Below are positions 1-9,009 of a DNA stretch of 64,000 nucleotides, piece by piece. Every line of letters starts with the position of its first letter. Position 1 is the first letter of the stretch. The notes beneath the pieces are model-generated. The model was not told the DNA's origin and did not search any database. It worked only from the letters and a program-made list of their open reading frames with translations. Source of the DNA: Parastagonospora avenae f. sp. tritici 18332-5 (taxonomy: Eukaryota > Ascomycota > Dothideomycetes > Pleosporales > Phaeosphaeriaceae); contig JAFJTR010000105.1 of the NCBI GenBank assembly GCA_022559985.1, forward strand, positions 1 through 64,000. The letters run 5' to 3'. Position numbers and translations under genes: made by a program.

Positions 1-96
1 TGGAACACCATACTTTCTAGCGATTTGCGCGTATACAAGTTTTTCGCCAGGTTCTAGTGCTTCGATAGCTGCAAGCGCAGCCTCAATTGGGCTCAT
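1..96 (-). CDS. Pogo/Fot1-like transposase, N-terminal fragment (runs off left edge)
   Basis: An open reading frame starts at the ATG complementary to 94-96 and leaves the window after 32 codons. The peptide starts MSPIEAALAAIEALEPGEKL and continues with a Y..IA.KYGV pattern. This resembles the Psq-type helix-turn-helix at the N-terminus of fungal Pogo/Fot1 DDE transposases, in which a conserved helix is followed by 'A.KYGVSRSTLSRR'. The catalytic DDE part would lie outside the window, so intactness cannot be judged. The family is a recognition call from a short motif; a domesticated HTH protein is possible. Confidence 0.6.
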   Translation of the reverse strand, partial: MSPIEAALAAIEALEPGEKLVYAQIARKYGVP

Positions 97-487
97 ATTT
101 ATAGAGATATCGCGTGTTGAAAGTGGGGTGCTGCATTGATTTTGGTGATCGAATCGGTGGTTACGCCGTCCCGATGGTTACGCCGTCCGCCTCGGTAATT
201 GACTTACTAGCGCATCGGAAGCCGGGAGGTTCCGCTGTCGATTCTGAGGTCCGACGCTTTGCGAGAACAACCTCAGGAGCGACATTGTCGCGTGCGAAAT
301 CATCCTGGCGCGACGAAGCATCCTTGAAATCAGCAGGCATAAGTGTGTCACAAAAGAGCACCGTCATCTCTCGCGTGGGACCAGCGTTTCCCGACATGTT
401 GCTTACCATCATCCGTAGCTCGTTGGGTACTTTTGAAGCGTTGCGTAAGACTCATGTATAGACACTCACACCAACCCTTCCATCATC
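97..487. other. Intergenic, upstream of the nitronate monooxygenase
   Basis: No gene is visible. A 16-base segment (ggttacgccgtccsga) is tandemly repeated around 160-192. The stretch should hold the 5' end and possibly a terminal repeat of the left-edge transposon, plus the promoter of the gene at 488. Confidence 0.5.
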
Positions 488-1519
488 ATGTCGGCATTCA
501 AACACGACTTTCCATGGACTGCGTCTCCTCTGATCATCAATGCGCCCATGGCGGGCTTCGCAGGCGGTGCGCTCGCATCCGCCGTCACCCTCGCCGGTGG
601 CCTGGGTTTGATAGGCAGCGCCGTCAGCATGTCCGACGCGCGTAAAGAACTGCTCATCGCATCTAAAGGCCTCAAATCCATGTCCTCATCAACCCTCCCC
701 GTTGGCATCGGATTTCTACCCTTCCTTCTCAAAATAAAAGATGTCGTGCCCATAGTCGAAGAGTTCAAGCCCGCGATGATATGGCTATTCGCCGCGAAAG
801 AGCTAGACGACTACGCAGCCTGGGCTGCAGCATTGCGCAATGCATCGCCAGAAAGTAAGATCTGGGTGCAAGTGGGGAGCGTCGCGGCGGCTTTGCATGT
901 CGCGCGAGCAGCGAGGCCGGATGCGTTGTGTCTTCAGGGCGCCGACGCAGGCGGGCATGGGTACGAAAAGGGCGCGGGCATCGTATCGTTGGTGCCGGAA
1001 GTATGCGATGCCTTTGAAAGCGAGGGCTTGTCACATATCTCTCTTGTCGCATCGGGCGGTATTGTTGATGGCCGAGGCGTTGCTGCTGCGCTTGCGTTGG
1101 GCGCGCAGGGCGTGGTGATGGGTACGCGATTCCTCGCGTCGAAAGAAGTGAACGTACACCCGGTGTATCAAGCAGCAGTGCTGGAGGCACGTGATGGAGG
1201 CCAAGTGACGACGCGCTCGAAGTTATTTGATCAGCTGCGTGGACCGAATATCTGGCCCGGGATGTATGATGGACGCAGTTTGATGGTGCAGAGCCACAAG
1301 GACTTCGTGGACGGAGTGACTATCGAGGATATCCGGAACTCGCACAATGATGCCATAGGCGCGGACGACAAAGGCTTTGGTACGGGTCTGCAAGGCAGGG
1401 CTGCGATATGGGCGGGTACGGGATTGGGCTTGGTGAACGAGGTGAGAAGCGCGGCGGACATTGTGGAAGAAGTGAGAGCAGTAGCGAGGGAGGTTTTGGC
1501 AAGAGCGGCGAAGCTGTAG
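488..1519 (+). CDS. Nitronate monooxygenase (2-nitropropane dioxygenase family)
   Basis: A single-exon gene of 343 residues, the usual length of the family. It is predicted to be an FMN-dependent TIM-barrel enzyme that oxidises alkyl nitronates to carbonyl compounds and nitrite. Visible family marks are the N-terminal INAPMAG (17-23), the GADAGGHG block (151-158) carrying the catalytic-type histidine, ASGGIVDGRG (188-197), and the phosphate-binding GAQGVVMGTRF (205-215). No signal peptide or membrane segment is seen, so it is probably cytosolic. The start is the first in-frame ATG and gives the expected N-terminus just before the FMN-binding loop. The physiological substrate (propionate-3-nitronate or another nitro compound) cannot be read from sequence. 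Confidence 0.9.
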   Translation: MSAFKHDFPWTASPLIINAPMAGFAGGALASAVTLAGGLGLIGSAVSMSDARKELLIASKGLKSMSSSTLPVGIGFLPFLLKIKDVVPIVEEFKPAMIWLFAAKELDDYAAWAAALRNASPESKIWVQVGSVAAALHVARAARPDALCLQGADAGGHGYEKGAGIVSLVPEVCDAFESEGLSHISLVASGGIVDGRGVAAALALGAQGVVMGTRFLASKEVNVHPVYQAAVLEARDGGQVTTRSKLFDQLRGPNIWPGMYDGRSLMVQSHKDFVDGVTIEDIRNSHNDAIGADDKGFGTGLQGRAAIWAGTGLGLVNEVRSAADIVEEVRAVAREVLARAAKL

Positions 1520-2611
1520 GCGCAATAAAGCTTCAATTTTCCTTTCCTACTTCAGAACTACGATAAGTAGCAGCAAGTCGGTCACAGGTTCCCGAGGTCT
1601 CACTTAATACCTGCGCAAAGGCCTTCGTTTAGATGTGTCTGTAAGAGCAGATTGTCGTCCGCAATGATCCACCCAGCGCGCGCAAACACAAGAAACAATC
1701 CCAACAGCCAACGCACTATACCCGATGTATTCCTCTCAATTCCTAATTTTCTCATCGAACAAACATCAAACACCCATTGGCTCAGATTCGCAGGTTTCCG
1801 TGAATCTACCCTCGATACCCATAGATGGTATTGAGGTCTAGCTAGTCCGGGGTTCGAATACTTCTCAGAGCACTCAGTTTGCGACAAACTAGCTATCTAA
1901 GATATTTCCTCAGGATCCTACAGCCTAGGAGGAGAAGTGAAAGAGGCTGAATGGAGGAGTAAAGATTGGGGTCGGACAATGAAGAAAATAGGAGTTTCTT
2001 CCCCTCACTTCCCTTTAAGGGGGATTGGGTTTTCTTTTTTCACTTTTTTGCCAGCGGATTTTTTATAGGATGCGAATATAAGTTAACTGCGAAGCATCCT
2101 TACATAAGTAGAGTTCCTAGTCTGGCTTGTATTTCTCAACTCCTCAGATCCCGCCACTCTGACTAACGTCACCGCTAGTGTCGCTATCCAAATTTAACAT
2201 CATCTATGGCTCTGCCCCTTTCTCAGTTCCCTAACTGTATATCGTCGCTCGACATGCGCTGCTGTCGCACTACGGTAAGTCGGGTCGCGGGGCAGTGGGG
2301 ACGCCCGCGATGACCGCGCTTGCTGTGTGGGCTACCTCCGAATGTTCAGCGAACATCAGAAAGGGACATGCAGCTAAGATTCTTCGGCATAATTTTGTGC
2401 ATGCATGTCATAGCCCGTGTAATGCAAGCTGAATATGGGCTGTCAAATAGTTGATCAAGTAGGTTGCGACATATCGAATTTCAGAACAGACTACGCTGTG
2501 GGTATAAAACCATGTAGACGCGACAGAGGAAGAGAATGAGTTCCGCCAAGGTCTGTATAATTGCAGAAGAGGAAGTAGTCAGATCAGCGCGGCTTTGTCC
2601 TTGGGGCAATG
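1520..2611. other. Intergenic, about 1.1 kb, no gene seen
   Basis: The stretch contains short frames only. A T-arm-like string (ggggttcgaatac, about 1849-1861) has no paired arms around it and is not a tRNA. It separates two genes that converge here. Confidence 0.5.
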
Positions 2612-4362
2612 CTAAGCGCCCCTGGGACTGCCACCGGGCCCTTTATTGAGCAGACCAGAGAAGAAGGACATGAGCTTTTCGTTGTCCATCTTTCCAGCTT
2701 CTTGCGTCGCGGGAGGTGATCCTGGCTCGTTGCCACGATTTGCTTCGCGGTCCTGCAAAGTATTTAGCTCACTGGTGTCTTCTCAACCACGCACTCGACT
2801 TGAACTAACCTGCAAGCGCTTCACCATCTCATCCGCATTGACTTGGATGCCACCCATGTTGAACTGCACAGGTCCGATATGCTCTTCCACAACTCCAGAT
2901 GCGTCTTCCATGTATGTGCGTGGTGCTGGAGTATCACTCTCTTTCCTCGCGGCCTTCATGGCGGCCTCGTTCTCATCATCGCGCCGCAGTGTCTCAAGCA
3001 CCTTGACTTGTTCGTCCAAGAACATTTGTGGGTCCTTGCTCATAACTTCAATACCGTTGCTCTTCCTCGAAAGGGTCGATAATGGGTAGTCGCTCTCAGG
3101 GTTACGGATGGTGTCTTCATATATCGAAGTGGCGGAGGGACCGTCCTGCTGTTCTTCCTCCATGACTGGCTCTGGCTCTGGCTCGCCATTTGCTTGACCC
3201 TCCGCTTCGGCTGGCGCTGATGGTGGTGTCTGTCCATTTGCGGTTCGCATGTGGCGGGGAATTTCGATATCTACACTCCATCGCTCACTGACGCCCTCCA
3301 CATCAAAGCCCTCGCGCAAAATGCGTATCTTTGCCCATGAATCCCAGTTCGGCGGTACCAATACCCGGTCGCGATCAGTCACATTGTGTCGTAGTTGCTC
3401 CTGTTTGAGTAGCGACTTGATGCCAAGTGTCGAGTGGATCAACGTCTGTAATGAGCCAGGCGCTGTTGGCATAGTGTACACCAAACTTGATCCATGCTTG
3501 AGGAGGATAGTGCGCAGATACTGCAGGATGAAGTCGAATTCCTCCTCTTTCCATCCCCGCTCCTTTTCGAGCGACTCGATCTTGTCGGCGTTCTGACACA
3601 CAACACACAGAGGAATGCCAAGCGGTTCGTCCCATTCTCCAGGACCCAGTGGGATCTTGACATCCTCCATGCTGCTGGTTCCCTCAGCTCCAAGGCTGCG
3701 CCCCTTGTCCTGCAGAAGCTGGATGTTCTCCTCAAGGACCATTTTCGAGGCATCATCCAAGGATAGGATGAGTGAGCGCAATACGCGTATCCAATCGCGC
3801 AGTTGTCGTATCCACAGCCACGGGTGGTTCCAGTCCAGCAGTATTACTATGAGCATGTTTGGTAGCGTGCGGGGGTTCAGGTAGGGCTTGATTAAGGGGG
3901 TAAATGAAGGCGAGGGGTTCGCAAGAAGGTATAGGGAGAGGCGAGCGAGGGTATCTAGCCGTGTCAGTATCTCGACAACCCAGCGACAAAGGACATGCCA
4001 TACCTTCGTGGTCAGTGTCCAGGACATCTTGGTAGGTGTATCCCAGGGCAAACTGATTCGCGATGGGCGGCTTCCTTCCTCGGTCTGGTGGCCTGCGGCT
4101 GTTCGCTCCTTCCGTCGAAACTGACTCCAAGAATTCTCGTTGTGTCTCTGGGGTTCCGCCTGACCCCTCGTTAGCTCCTTCCCCAGCTTCTCCTGTCAAC
4201 AATCTCACCTAGCACAAGCAAGCTCTTTTCGGGCAGGCGCTTCCCGCTCGATATGTTGTCCAACATGGGCTTCCATATCTCCTCCTTCTCCGTGTCTCTG
4301 CTATTCGGCCGGTCATGGTGCGTCTGCGAGGGGAAGTTGGATGTCCGATGTGCGCTCGCCAT
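2612..4362 (-). CDS. Cytoplasmic dynein light intermediate chain (DLIC)
   Basis: Four exons on the minus strand: 4362-4209, 4159-4004, 3954-2810 and 2752-2612. They join in frame to 531 residues; introns are 49, 49 and 57 nt with GT..CTAAC/CTGAC..AG signals. DLIC links the dynein heavy chain to cargo adaptors. The N-terminal Ras-like domain keeps the LLVLG strand (48-52), but GGTPETQREF follows where a Walker A GxxxxGKT would be, so the P-loop is degenerate, as I recall for fungal DLICs. The last exon carries a short amphipathic helix, NEKLMSFFSGLLNK (about 509-522), resembling the adaptor-binding helix of animal DLIC1. The region between is acidic and low in complexity. It is divergent from the ist3 gene, with about 440 bp between starts. 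Confidence 0.85.
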
Positions 4363-4801
4363 TGCGGAGGTGCTGCGGAGCTCGCAATGCGGGGAGAAGA
4401 CGTGTTGGCGAGGTGAGAGCTGGTGGAAGAGTCGCTGTACGCGTCGGTGATGGGCAAGCGCGACGCGACGTGCAGTGAAAGGCTCGCGACTGCGTGGTGC
4501 TGGTGATTGTTTGGTGCTGGTGTTGGGGAGCTTTTGTGCAGGGGTCCACCTCTGTTGCGTTGCGGTGCCTGCCAAGACCGAGCTTCAAAAAGTTGCGGAC
4601 CTCACCTCCGCCTGCACACCTCACTCCCACCCCATATGACCGAAACCGGTATAAAGCGTCAAGGATAAAGATACAGCAGGCTGCATGGGCATAAAGCGAG
4701 CGTAACGTCTCTGCGAACAGCGACTTCCTCCCCACTGACACCACTTGCGACCGCGCCTTCCTCACGAGCTCTCGTCTCCGCCGGATTGTTTACTCCCCAC
4801 C
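4363..4801. promoter_or_regulatory. Bidirectional promoter region, DLIC / ist3
   Basis: A 439-bp gap lies between two divergent housekeeping starts. No open frame in it has family features. Both promoters and 5' UTRs must lie here; no single element is claimed. Confidence 0.5.
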
Positions 4802-5809
4802 ATGAACTCTGTACGCGCCATACAACAGCTCAACAAGCGCGAACTTGAGTCTGGTGTCGGAACTGAAGGCTCGTGGCATACCGACTACCGCGACACAGCC
4901 TTCATCAACATCGGCGGCCTGCCATTCGAGCTCTCCGAGGGTGACATCATAACCATATTCTCACAGTACGGCGAGCCAGTATGGGTCAAGCTGGCACGTG
5001 ACAAGGAGACTGGAAAGTCGCGGGGTTTTGCATGGATCAAATACGAAGACCAGAGAAGCTGCGACTTGGCAGTAGACAACTTGGGCGGGTCGACAATAAT
5101 GGACCGAGTGATACGCGTAGACCATGCGCGCTACAAGCCCATGGATGGCGAGGATATGCGAGACAATACTATGGGAGAGCCTGTTGACGACGATGACCAA
5201 GGTTCAGACGACGGCAGGCGCAAGAGGCGGAAGACAGACAGCGATAGTGACTTGGACGAAGATAGACCACTTTTGCCAGAGGAGATTGAACTGGACAAGC
5301 TGATGGACAAGCTGGACGAAGATGACCCGATGCGTGACTCCATGATCAAGCGCCAGCAGGAGAAGGTCGACGATGCACTCAAGAAGTTGAAGAAGACTAA
5401 GCGGAAAGAGAAGGAGCGAGCCAAGAGGCGGGAGAAGCATCACCGCAAGGATGGATCCAGAGATCGACACCGCGACAAAGAGAGAAGGAGGATCAAAGAC
5501 GAGGAAGAAGACGGTGGACGTGAACGGCATGCGCGGCAAAGACGTGACCGAGAAAGTCGCGACAGGGACTCGGACGATGACCGCCGACACCGAAAGTCGA
5601 GACATCGCGATGAGTCCGGTGACAGAGGCCATGAGAAGCGCCGAGATCGCAGTCCTGAGCGTCACCGTGGTCACAGCGATAAGAAGGAAAGGAGTCAACG
5701 TCCTTCAGCATCCGACGATGATCGTGGGGACCGCTCACGTTCGAAGCGATCTCCTCTCCCGTATCGAGCGCGTTCGCCGCGTAGAGATCGCGACCATGCA
5801 CGCGACTGA
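4802..5809 (+). CDS. ist3: U2 snRNP / RES-complex RNA-binding protein Ist3 (Snu17, RBMX2 type)
   Basis: A single exon of 335 residues. The start at 4802 is preferred over an upstream in-frame ATG at 4745 because the family N-terminus begins here (NSVRAIQQLNKRELESG, then SWHTDYRD). One RRM spans about 32-110, with RNP2-like FINIGGL (34-40) and RNP1 KSRGFAWIKY (72-81). The tail from about 150 is highly charged, with K/R/E/D and RS/RD repeats, as in metazoan and filamentous-fungal RBMX2. Yeast Ist3 is much shorter and lacks this tail. In yeast, Ist3 forms the RES complex with Bud13 and Pml1, which supports the first splicing step and nuclear retention of pre-mRNA. The family call is strong; tail function is inference. 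Confidence 0.9.
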   Translation: MNSVRAIQQLNKRELESGVGTEGSWHTDYRDTAFINIGGLPFELSEGDIITIFSQYGEPVWVKLARDKETGKSRGFAWIKYEDQRSCDLAVDNLGGSTIMDRVIRVDHARYKPMDGEDMRDNTMGEPVDDDDQGSDDGRRKRRKTDSDSDLDEDRPLLPEEIELDKLMDKLDEDDPMRDSMIKRQQEKVDDALKKLKKTKRKEKERAKRREKHHRKDGSRDRHRDKERRRIKDEEEDGGRERHARQRRDRESRDRDSDDDRRHRKSRHRDESGDRGHEKRRDRSPERHRGHSDKKERSQRPSASDDDRGDRSRSKRSPLPYRARSPRRDRDHARD

Positions 5810-6081
5810 TCATCACTCGCCCCGTACGAATGATCATCCAGCATTTTTTATGTGTGAAGCACATCATTCAGATACCCATCGTCATCAGTATTCCAGTCAC
5901 CATATTCCGAGAACCATGGAAGTCAAAGTTCATCACCTCGACTTGATATTCCCCTTGTGAATTGCAAAGCTCACGACACACAATGTAAAATGTCTAGACG
6001 ATCCGTTCCGCCTTCAAGGAATACCAGCATAAAGTCTTTCCGCTACTGCTCTGCCCAGTCCTTACCATTGCATCAAGCAAT

Positions 6082-6642
6082 ATGCCACACAGCCGCCACG
6101 TACATTGGTCCGACGAGATCCCATCTCGCAGCTGCCTCACCGTGGAAAACCTCGAGCAGGTACCCATAGGCGGTCCACTTGCTAGAACTAAATACAGACA
6201 CACCCAGCGAAGCTTAACAGCTGAAAATCTTGACCGACTAGGTGTCGGTGGTGCACTCGCTGACAGTCGTTTCAGACACCCGCAGAATCGCTTGACGGCG
6301 GAGAATCTTGAACGAGTACCTGTTGGCGGTGCGCTTGCGAACAGTGACTTTCGACACCCTCAGAATCGCTTGACAGCGGAGAATCTCGAGAGAGTTCCTG
6401 CTGGAGGAGCACTTGCGAATAGTAACTTCCGACATCCTGAGTCTCGACTGACGGCGGGGAACTTGGATAGGGTAGCTGATGCGGGATTTAATGCTAGAAG
6501 TTGGAGTTGGGAGGGGACCAGGGGGAATGCGCGACCTGAGCAGAGGAGGGATAGGAGGGACGGGCAGGGTCAGCATAGGAACGATGAGAGGAGAGATGAG
6601 CGAAGAGATTATAAGAGAGGGGAAAGGGAGAGAAGAAGATGA
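6082..6642 (+). CDS. Hypothetical protein with five exact 26-residue tandem repeats
   Basis: A single-exon frame of 186 residues that I cannot place in a known family. Five units start at L19, L45, L71, L97 and L123, an exact 26-residue (78-nt) period. The unit reads roughly LTAENLERVPVGGALAN, then S.FRHPQNR. The first and last units are the most diverged, and the middle ones differ at only a few positions. The C-terminus (about 145-186) is rich in Arg, Asp and Gly, ending in RRR. There is no signal peptide, membrane segment or cysteine. The precise periodicity across all five units argues for selection on a coding frame. It could be a nuclear or RNA-associated protein because of the basic tail, but that is a guess. 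An upstream exon is not excluded. Confidence 0.6.
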   Translation: MPHSRHVHWSDEIPSRSCLTVENLEQVPIGGPLARTKYRHTQRSLTAENLDRLGVGGALADSRFRHPQNRLTAENLERVPVGGALANSDFRHPQNRLTAENLERVPAGGALANSNFRHPESRLTAGNLDRVADAGFNARSWSWEGTRGNARPEQRRDRRDGQGQHRNDERRDERRDYKRGERERRR

Positions 6643-6955
6643 TGAACTCCTTTTTCCGTGTTGGAATGGTAACGTGCTTACAGTCGTGTTCTTCAACTAT
6701 TCGACTTCAAATCCTTATGCATCTGCGACACGCGCTCAATTGCAAGGTCTACTCGTTTCTAGTCTCTTGCGTGCATGGCGAAGACATTGAGTAGCATGCG
6801 ATCAGAGCTGTTGCCTCATCTGGTGAGCTTGAGCTGACATGCAGCGATAACGTCATCTCGCGTGAAGTCAACGCACACATGACTCCAGAAAAGTTCTTGA
6901 GATGCATTTGTAATCCTTAGGCTATAGACTGATAACAAGTGGGAACTCAATAATC
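6643..6955. other. Intergenic, about 310 bp
   Basis: A short spacer between two + strand genes; nothing recognisable is seen in it. Confidence 0.5.
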
Positions 6956-8128
6956 ATGGCGCATTTGACTCGAGAAGAAGTTTTGAAGTCTGGGAAAGTT
7001 GCGCCTGAGTACAGAAAGGTTAGCCCAGTCCTCATATACCATATTGCGGCCAGTTCACTACAGTGAATCTCCATAACGACTAACCGTGGGCCAACATCAT
7101 ATGGTAATCCAGTATCTGCAGGCATTCGAAGCCCGTCCAATCTCCGTCGACGGCCCAGATTTCTTCGCCCAACGAGCCTCCCGCGCCGCACATCTTGAGA
7201 GACTCCGCCATCTCTACCCCATCCCAGGCCCTATCCCAGACTCCGTCACTGAATCACTTCACAACGTACCTGTGCAAGATAGCTCCTCAATTCGCGTCCG
7301 CGTATACCAGCCCGTCGCCGGTCCTCCCGCCGGCGGAAGCCCCCTCATCATGATGTACCACGAAGGCGGCTGGAGCATGGGCGACCTGACCGACGAAGAT
7401 CGCATGTTTGCGCGTGATCTGGGTGCTGTTTGCGTGAATGTTGAATATCGGTATGTCACCGTCTTCAAGATCCCAACATGAAAATATGCTAGTGACATGA
7501 ACACTAACAACACAGTCTTGCCCCCGAGCACAAATTCCCCACGGGCGTCCCGGACTGCTGGGACGCGTCGCAATGGGCCATATCCCACAGTGCAGAACTC
7601 AAAGCCAAGTCTTCTCGTGGACTCATCGGCGGCGGCGCATCAGCGGGCGGCAACATCGCTGCTGTCCTTGCGCTCAAGGCGCGCGATGAGAAACTCGGGC
7701 CGCCTATCACTGGAAAGTATCTCTGCGTTCTGGATCTCCTGCCTGACGCAAACGTGCCACCTCATCTGGTGCATCTATGCGAATCGCGCACGAAATCTAC
7801 TAATGACCCAGTCCTCAAGGGCATTCCGCCTGGCCTGATCGAAGATATGTACGCGCTAGATGCCGAGTCGCCTTTATGGGATCCTTTCAATCACCCTGAC
7901 AGCCACAAGGGTGCGGCGAAAGCTTTGTTTCAGGTAGGTGGGCTGGATCCGTTGAGGGAAGAGGCGGTGTTGTATGATCGTGTGTTGAGGGAGGCGGGGG
8001 CGTTGACGAGGTTTGAGATGTATGCTGGGTACGGGCATATGTTTTGGACGAATTATCCGGAGATGGATGAGAGTGAGAGGTTTGTGGCGGATACGCTGAG
8101 AGGGGTGAAGTGGCTTTTGGAGAAGTGA
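6956..8128 (+). CDS. Alpha/beta hydrolase fold-3 protein (HSL-type esterase/lipase)
   Basis: Three exons, 6956-7018, 7113-7450 and 7516-8128, give 337 residues in one frame. The first intron ends at the first AG after an ACTAAC branch site; using a second AG nine bases later would drop three residues. Hormone-sensitive-lipase marks are visible: an oxyanion motif HEGGW (104-108) in place of HGGGW, the EYRLAPEHKFP strand (132-142), a nucleophile elbow GASAG with Ser176, then Asp278 (GGLDPLREE) and His308 (GYGHMFW). The complete triad suggests an active carboxylesterase acting on small acyl or acetyl esters. There is no signal peptide, so it is likely cytosolic. Substrate is unknown; such enzymes often act in detoxification or secondary metabolism. 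Confidence 0.85.
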
Positions 8129-8430
8129 TGGGGGTTGGGAGGCATTTGTGGTGGTCTTGCTCACATGCATAATGTGACCATCTTTTGGTACTTGGCCAAG
8201 ACATATTAACGCTGAGCGTGAATAAATGCACGATTTTGTCTGCTCGACCTTTGTTCGCAGTCTCATCAAGTCACGCCTGTATTCACAGTGACGATTCGTC
8301 ACAACGAAATGTCACGTGCAAAGCTTCAAGCGCCTCAACCCTCAGGTTTATCATTCGCGCACTGAACCTACTCTCCAGTCTTGAACATCCTCTCAGCTCC
8401 TCCCCTTATTTTCAACTCCAAATACCGAGT
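8129..8430. other. Intergenic, about 300 bp
   Basis: This is the presumed terminator of the hydrolase gene and promoter of the secreted-protein gene. No specific element was identified. Confidence 0.4.
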
Positions 8431-9009
8431 ATGCTGTCTATTAAAGTCGCACTCCTGAGCGCCGCTGTAGCGAGTTGCTCAACAATCTTCTCGGGCGCCA
8501 TACCCGCCATCAACAACAGTACACTCCCAGGAATATCGCAGGCAATCTCAGCAATGGATACATCCATTCCAGTTTCTCAAACCCCAGTCCCTGTCGGCGC
8601 TTGCACGTCTGTCGAAGGCAAGGCAATACAAACCTGCTTCCAATGGCCGCAGCCAGGCCAGCCATATCCTACCGCACCGGCGACAACTTCTGTATCTCAA
8701 AACGCTACAATGAGCACTTCTACAAGCGCTCAGAGCCAGATCTCATCTCCAGCAGCCATGAGTCCCACCAACACAACACCATCTCCCTCCTCATCACCTC
8801 TCCCCCCATCATCCACACCATCGATCCACTCAATCCCAATCCACACCTCCATCTCCGCACCCCAATGCCCCGCATCCCACCTCTCCCACCGCTCCTCCTC
8901 ATCCCTCGCTATCCCCATATCTGACAATCCCAACAACACCACCCTCCCCCCCTCGCCCCCATCATCTCCACTTCCCAGAGCCCCCGCGCCTGTCAACGAC
9001 TGTACCTGA
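8431..9009 (+). CDS. Small secreted Ser/Thr/Pro-rich protein
   Basis: A frame of 192 residues from the ATG at 8431; an upstream extension to 8185 lacks a start context and would bury the signal peptide. The N-terminus MLSIKVALLSAAVASCST is a typical signal peptide. Next comes a short segment with two cysteines (GACTSVEGKAIQTCFQWPQP) that could form a disulphide. The rest, about 90-185, is mostly Ser, Thr, Pro and Asn, a likely O-glycosylated stalk. No GPI signal is seen at the C-terminus, so release to the medium or wall is expected. I do not recognise the family. A spliced longer model cannot be excluded because no intron was found downstream. Confidence 0.5.
   Translation: MLSIKVALLSAAVASCSTIFSGAIPAINNSTLPGISQAISAMDTSIPVSQTPVPVGACTSVEGKAIQTCFQWPQPGQPYPTAPATTSVSQNATMSTSTSAQSQISSPAAMSPTNTTPSPSSSPLPPSSTPSIHSIPIHTSISAPQCPASHLSHRSSSSLAIPISDNPNNTTLPPSPPSSPLPRAPAPVNDCT

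Noticed and set aside
1840..1875. tRNA-like T-arm string
   Set aside because: The flanking bases do not form acceptor, D or anticodon stems.
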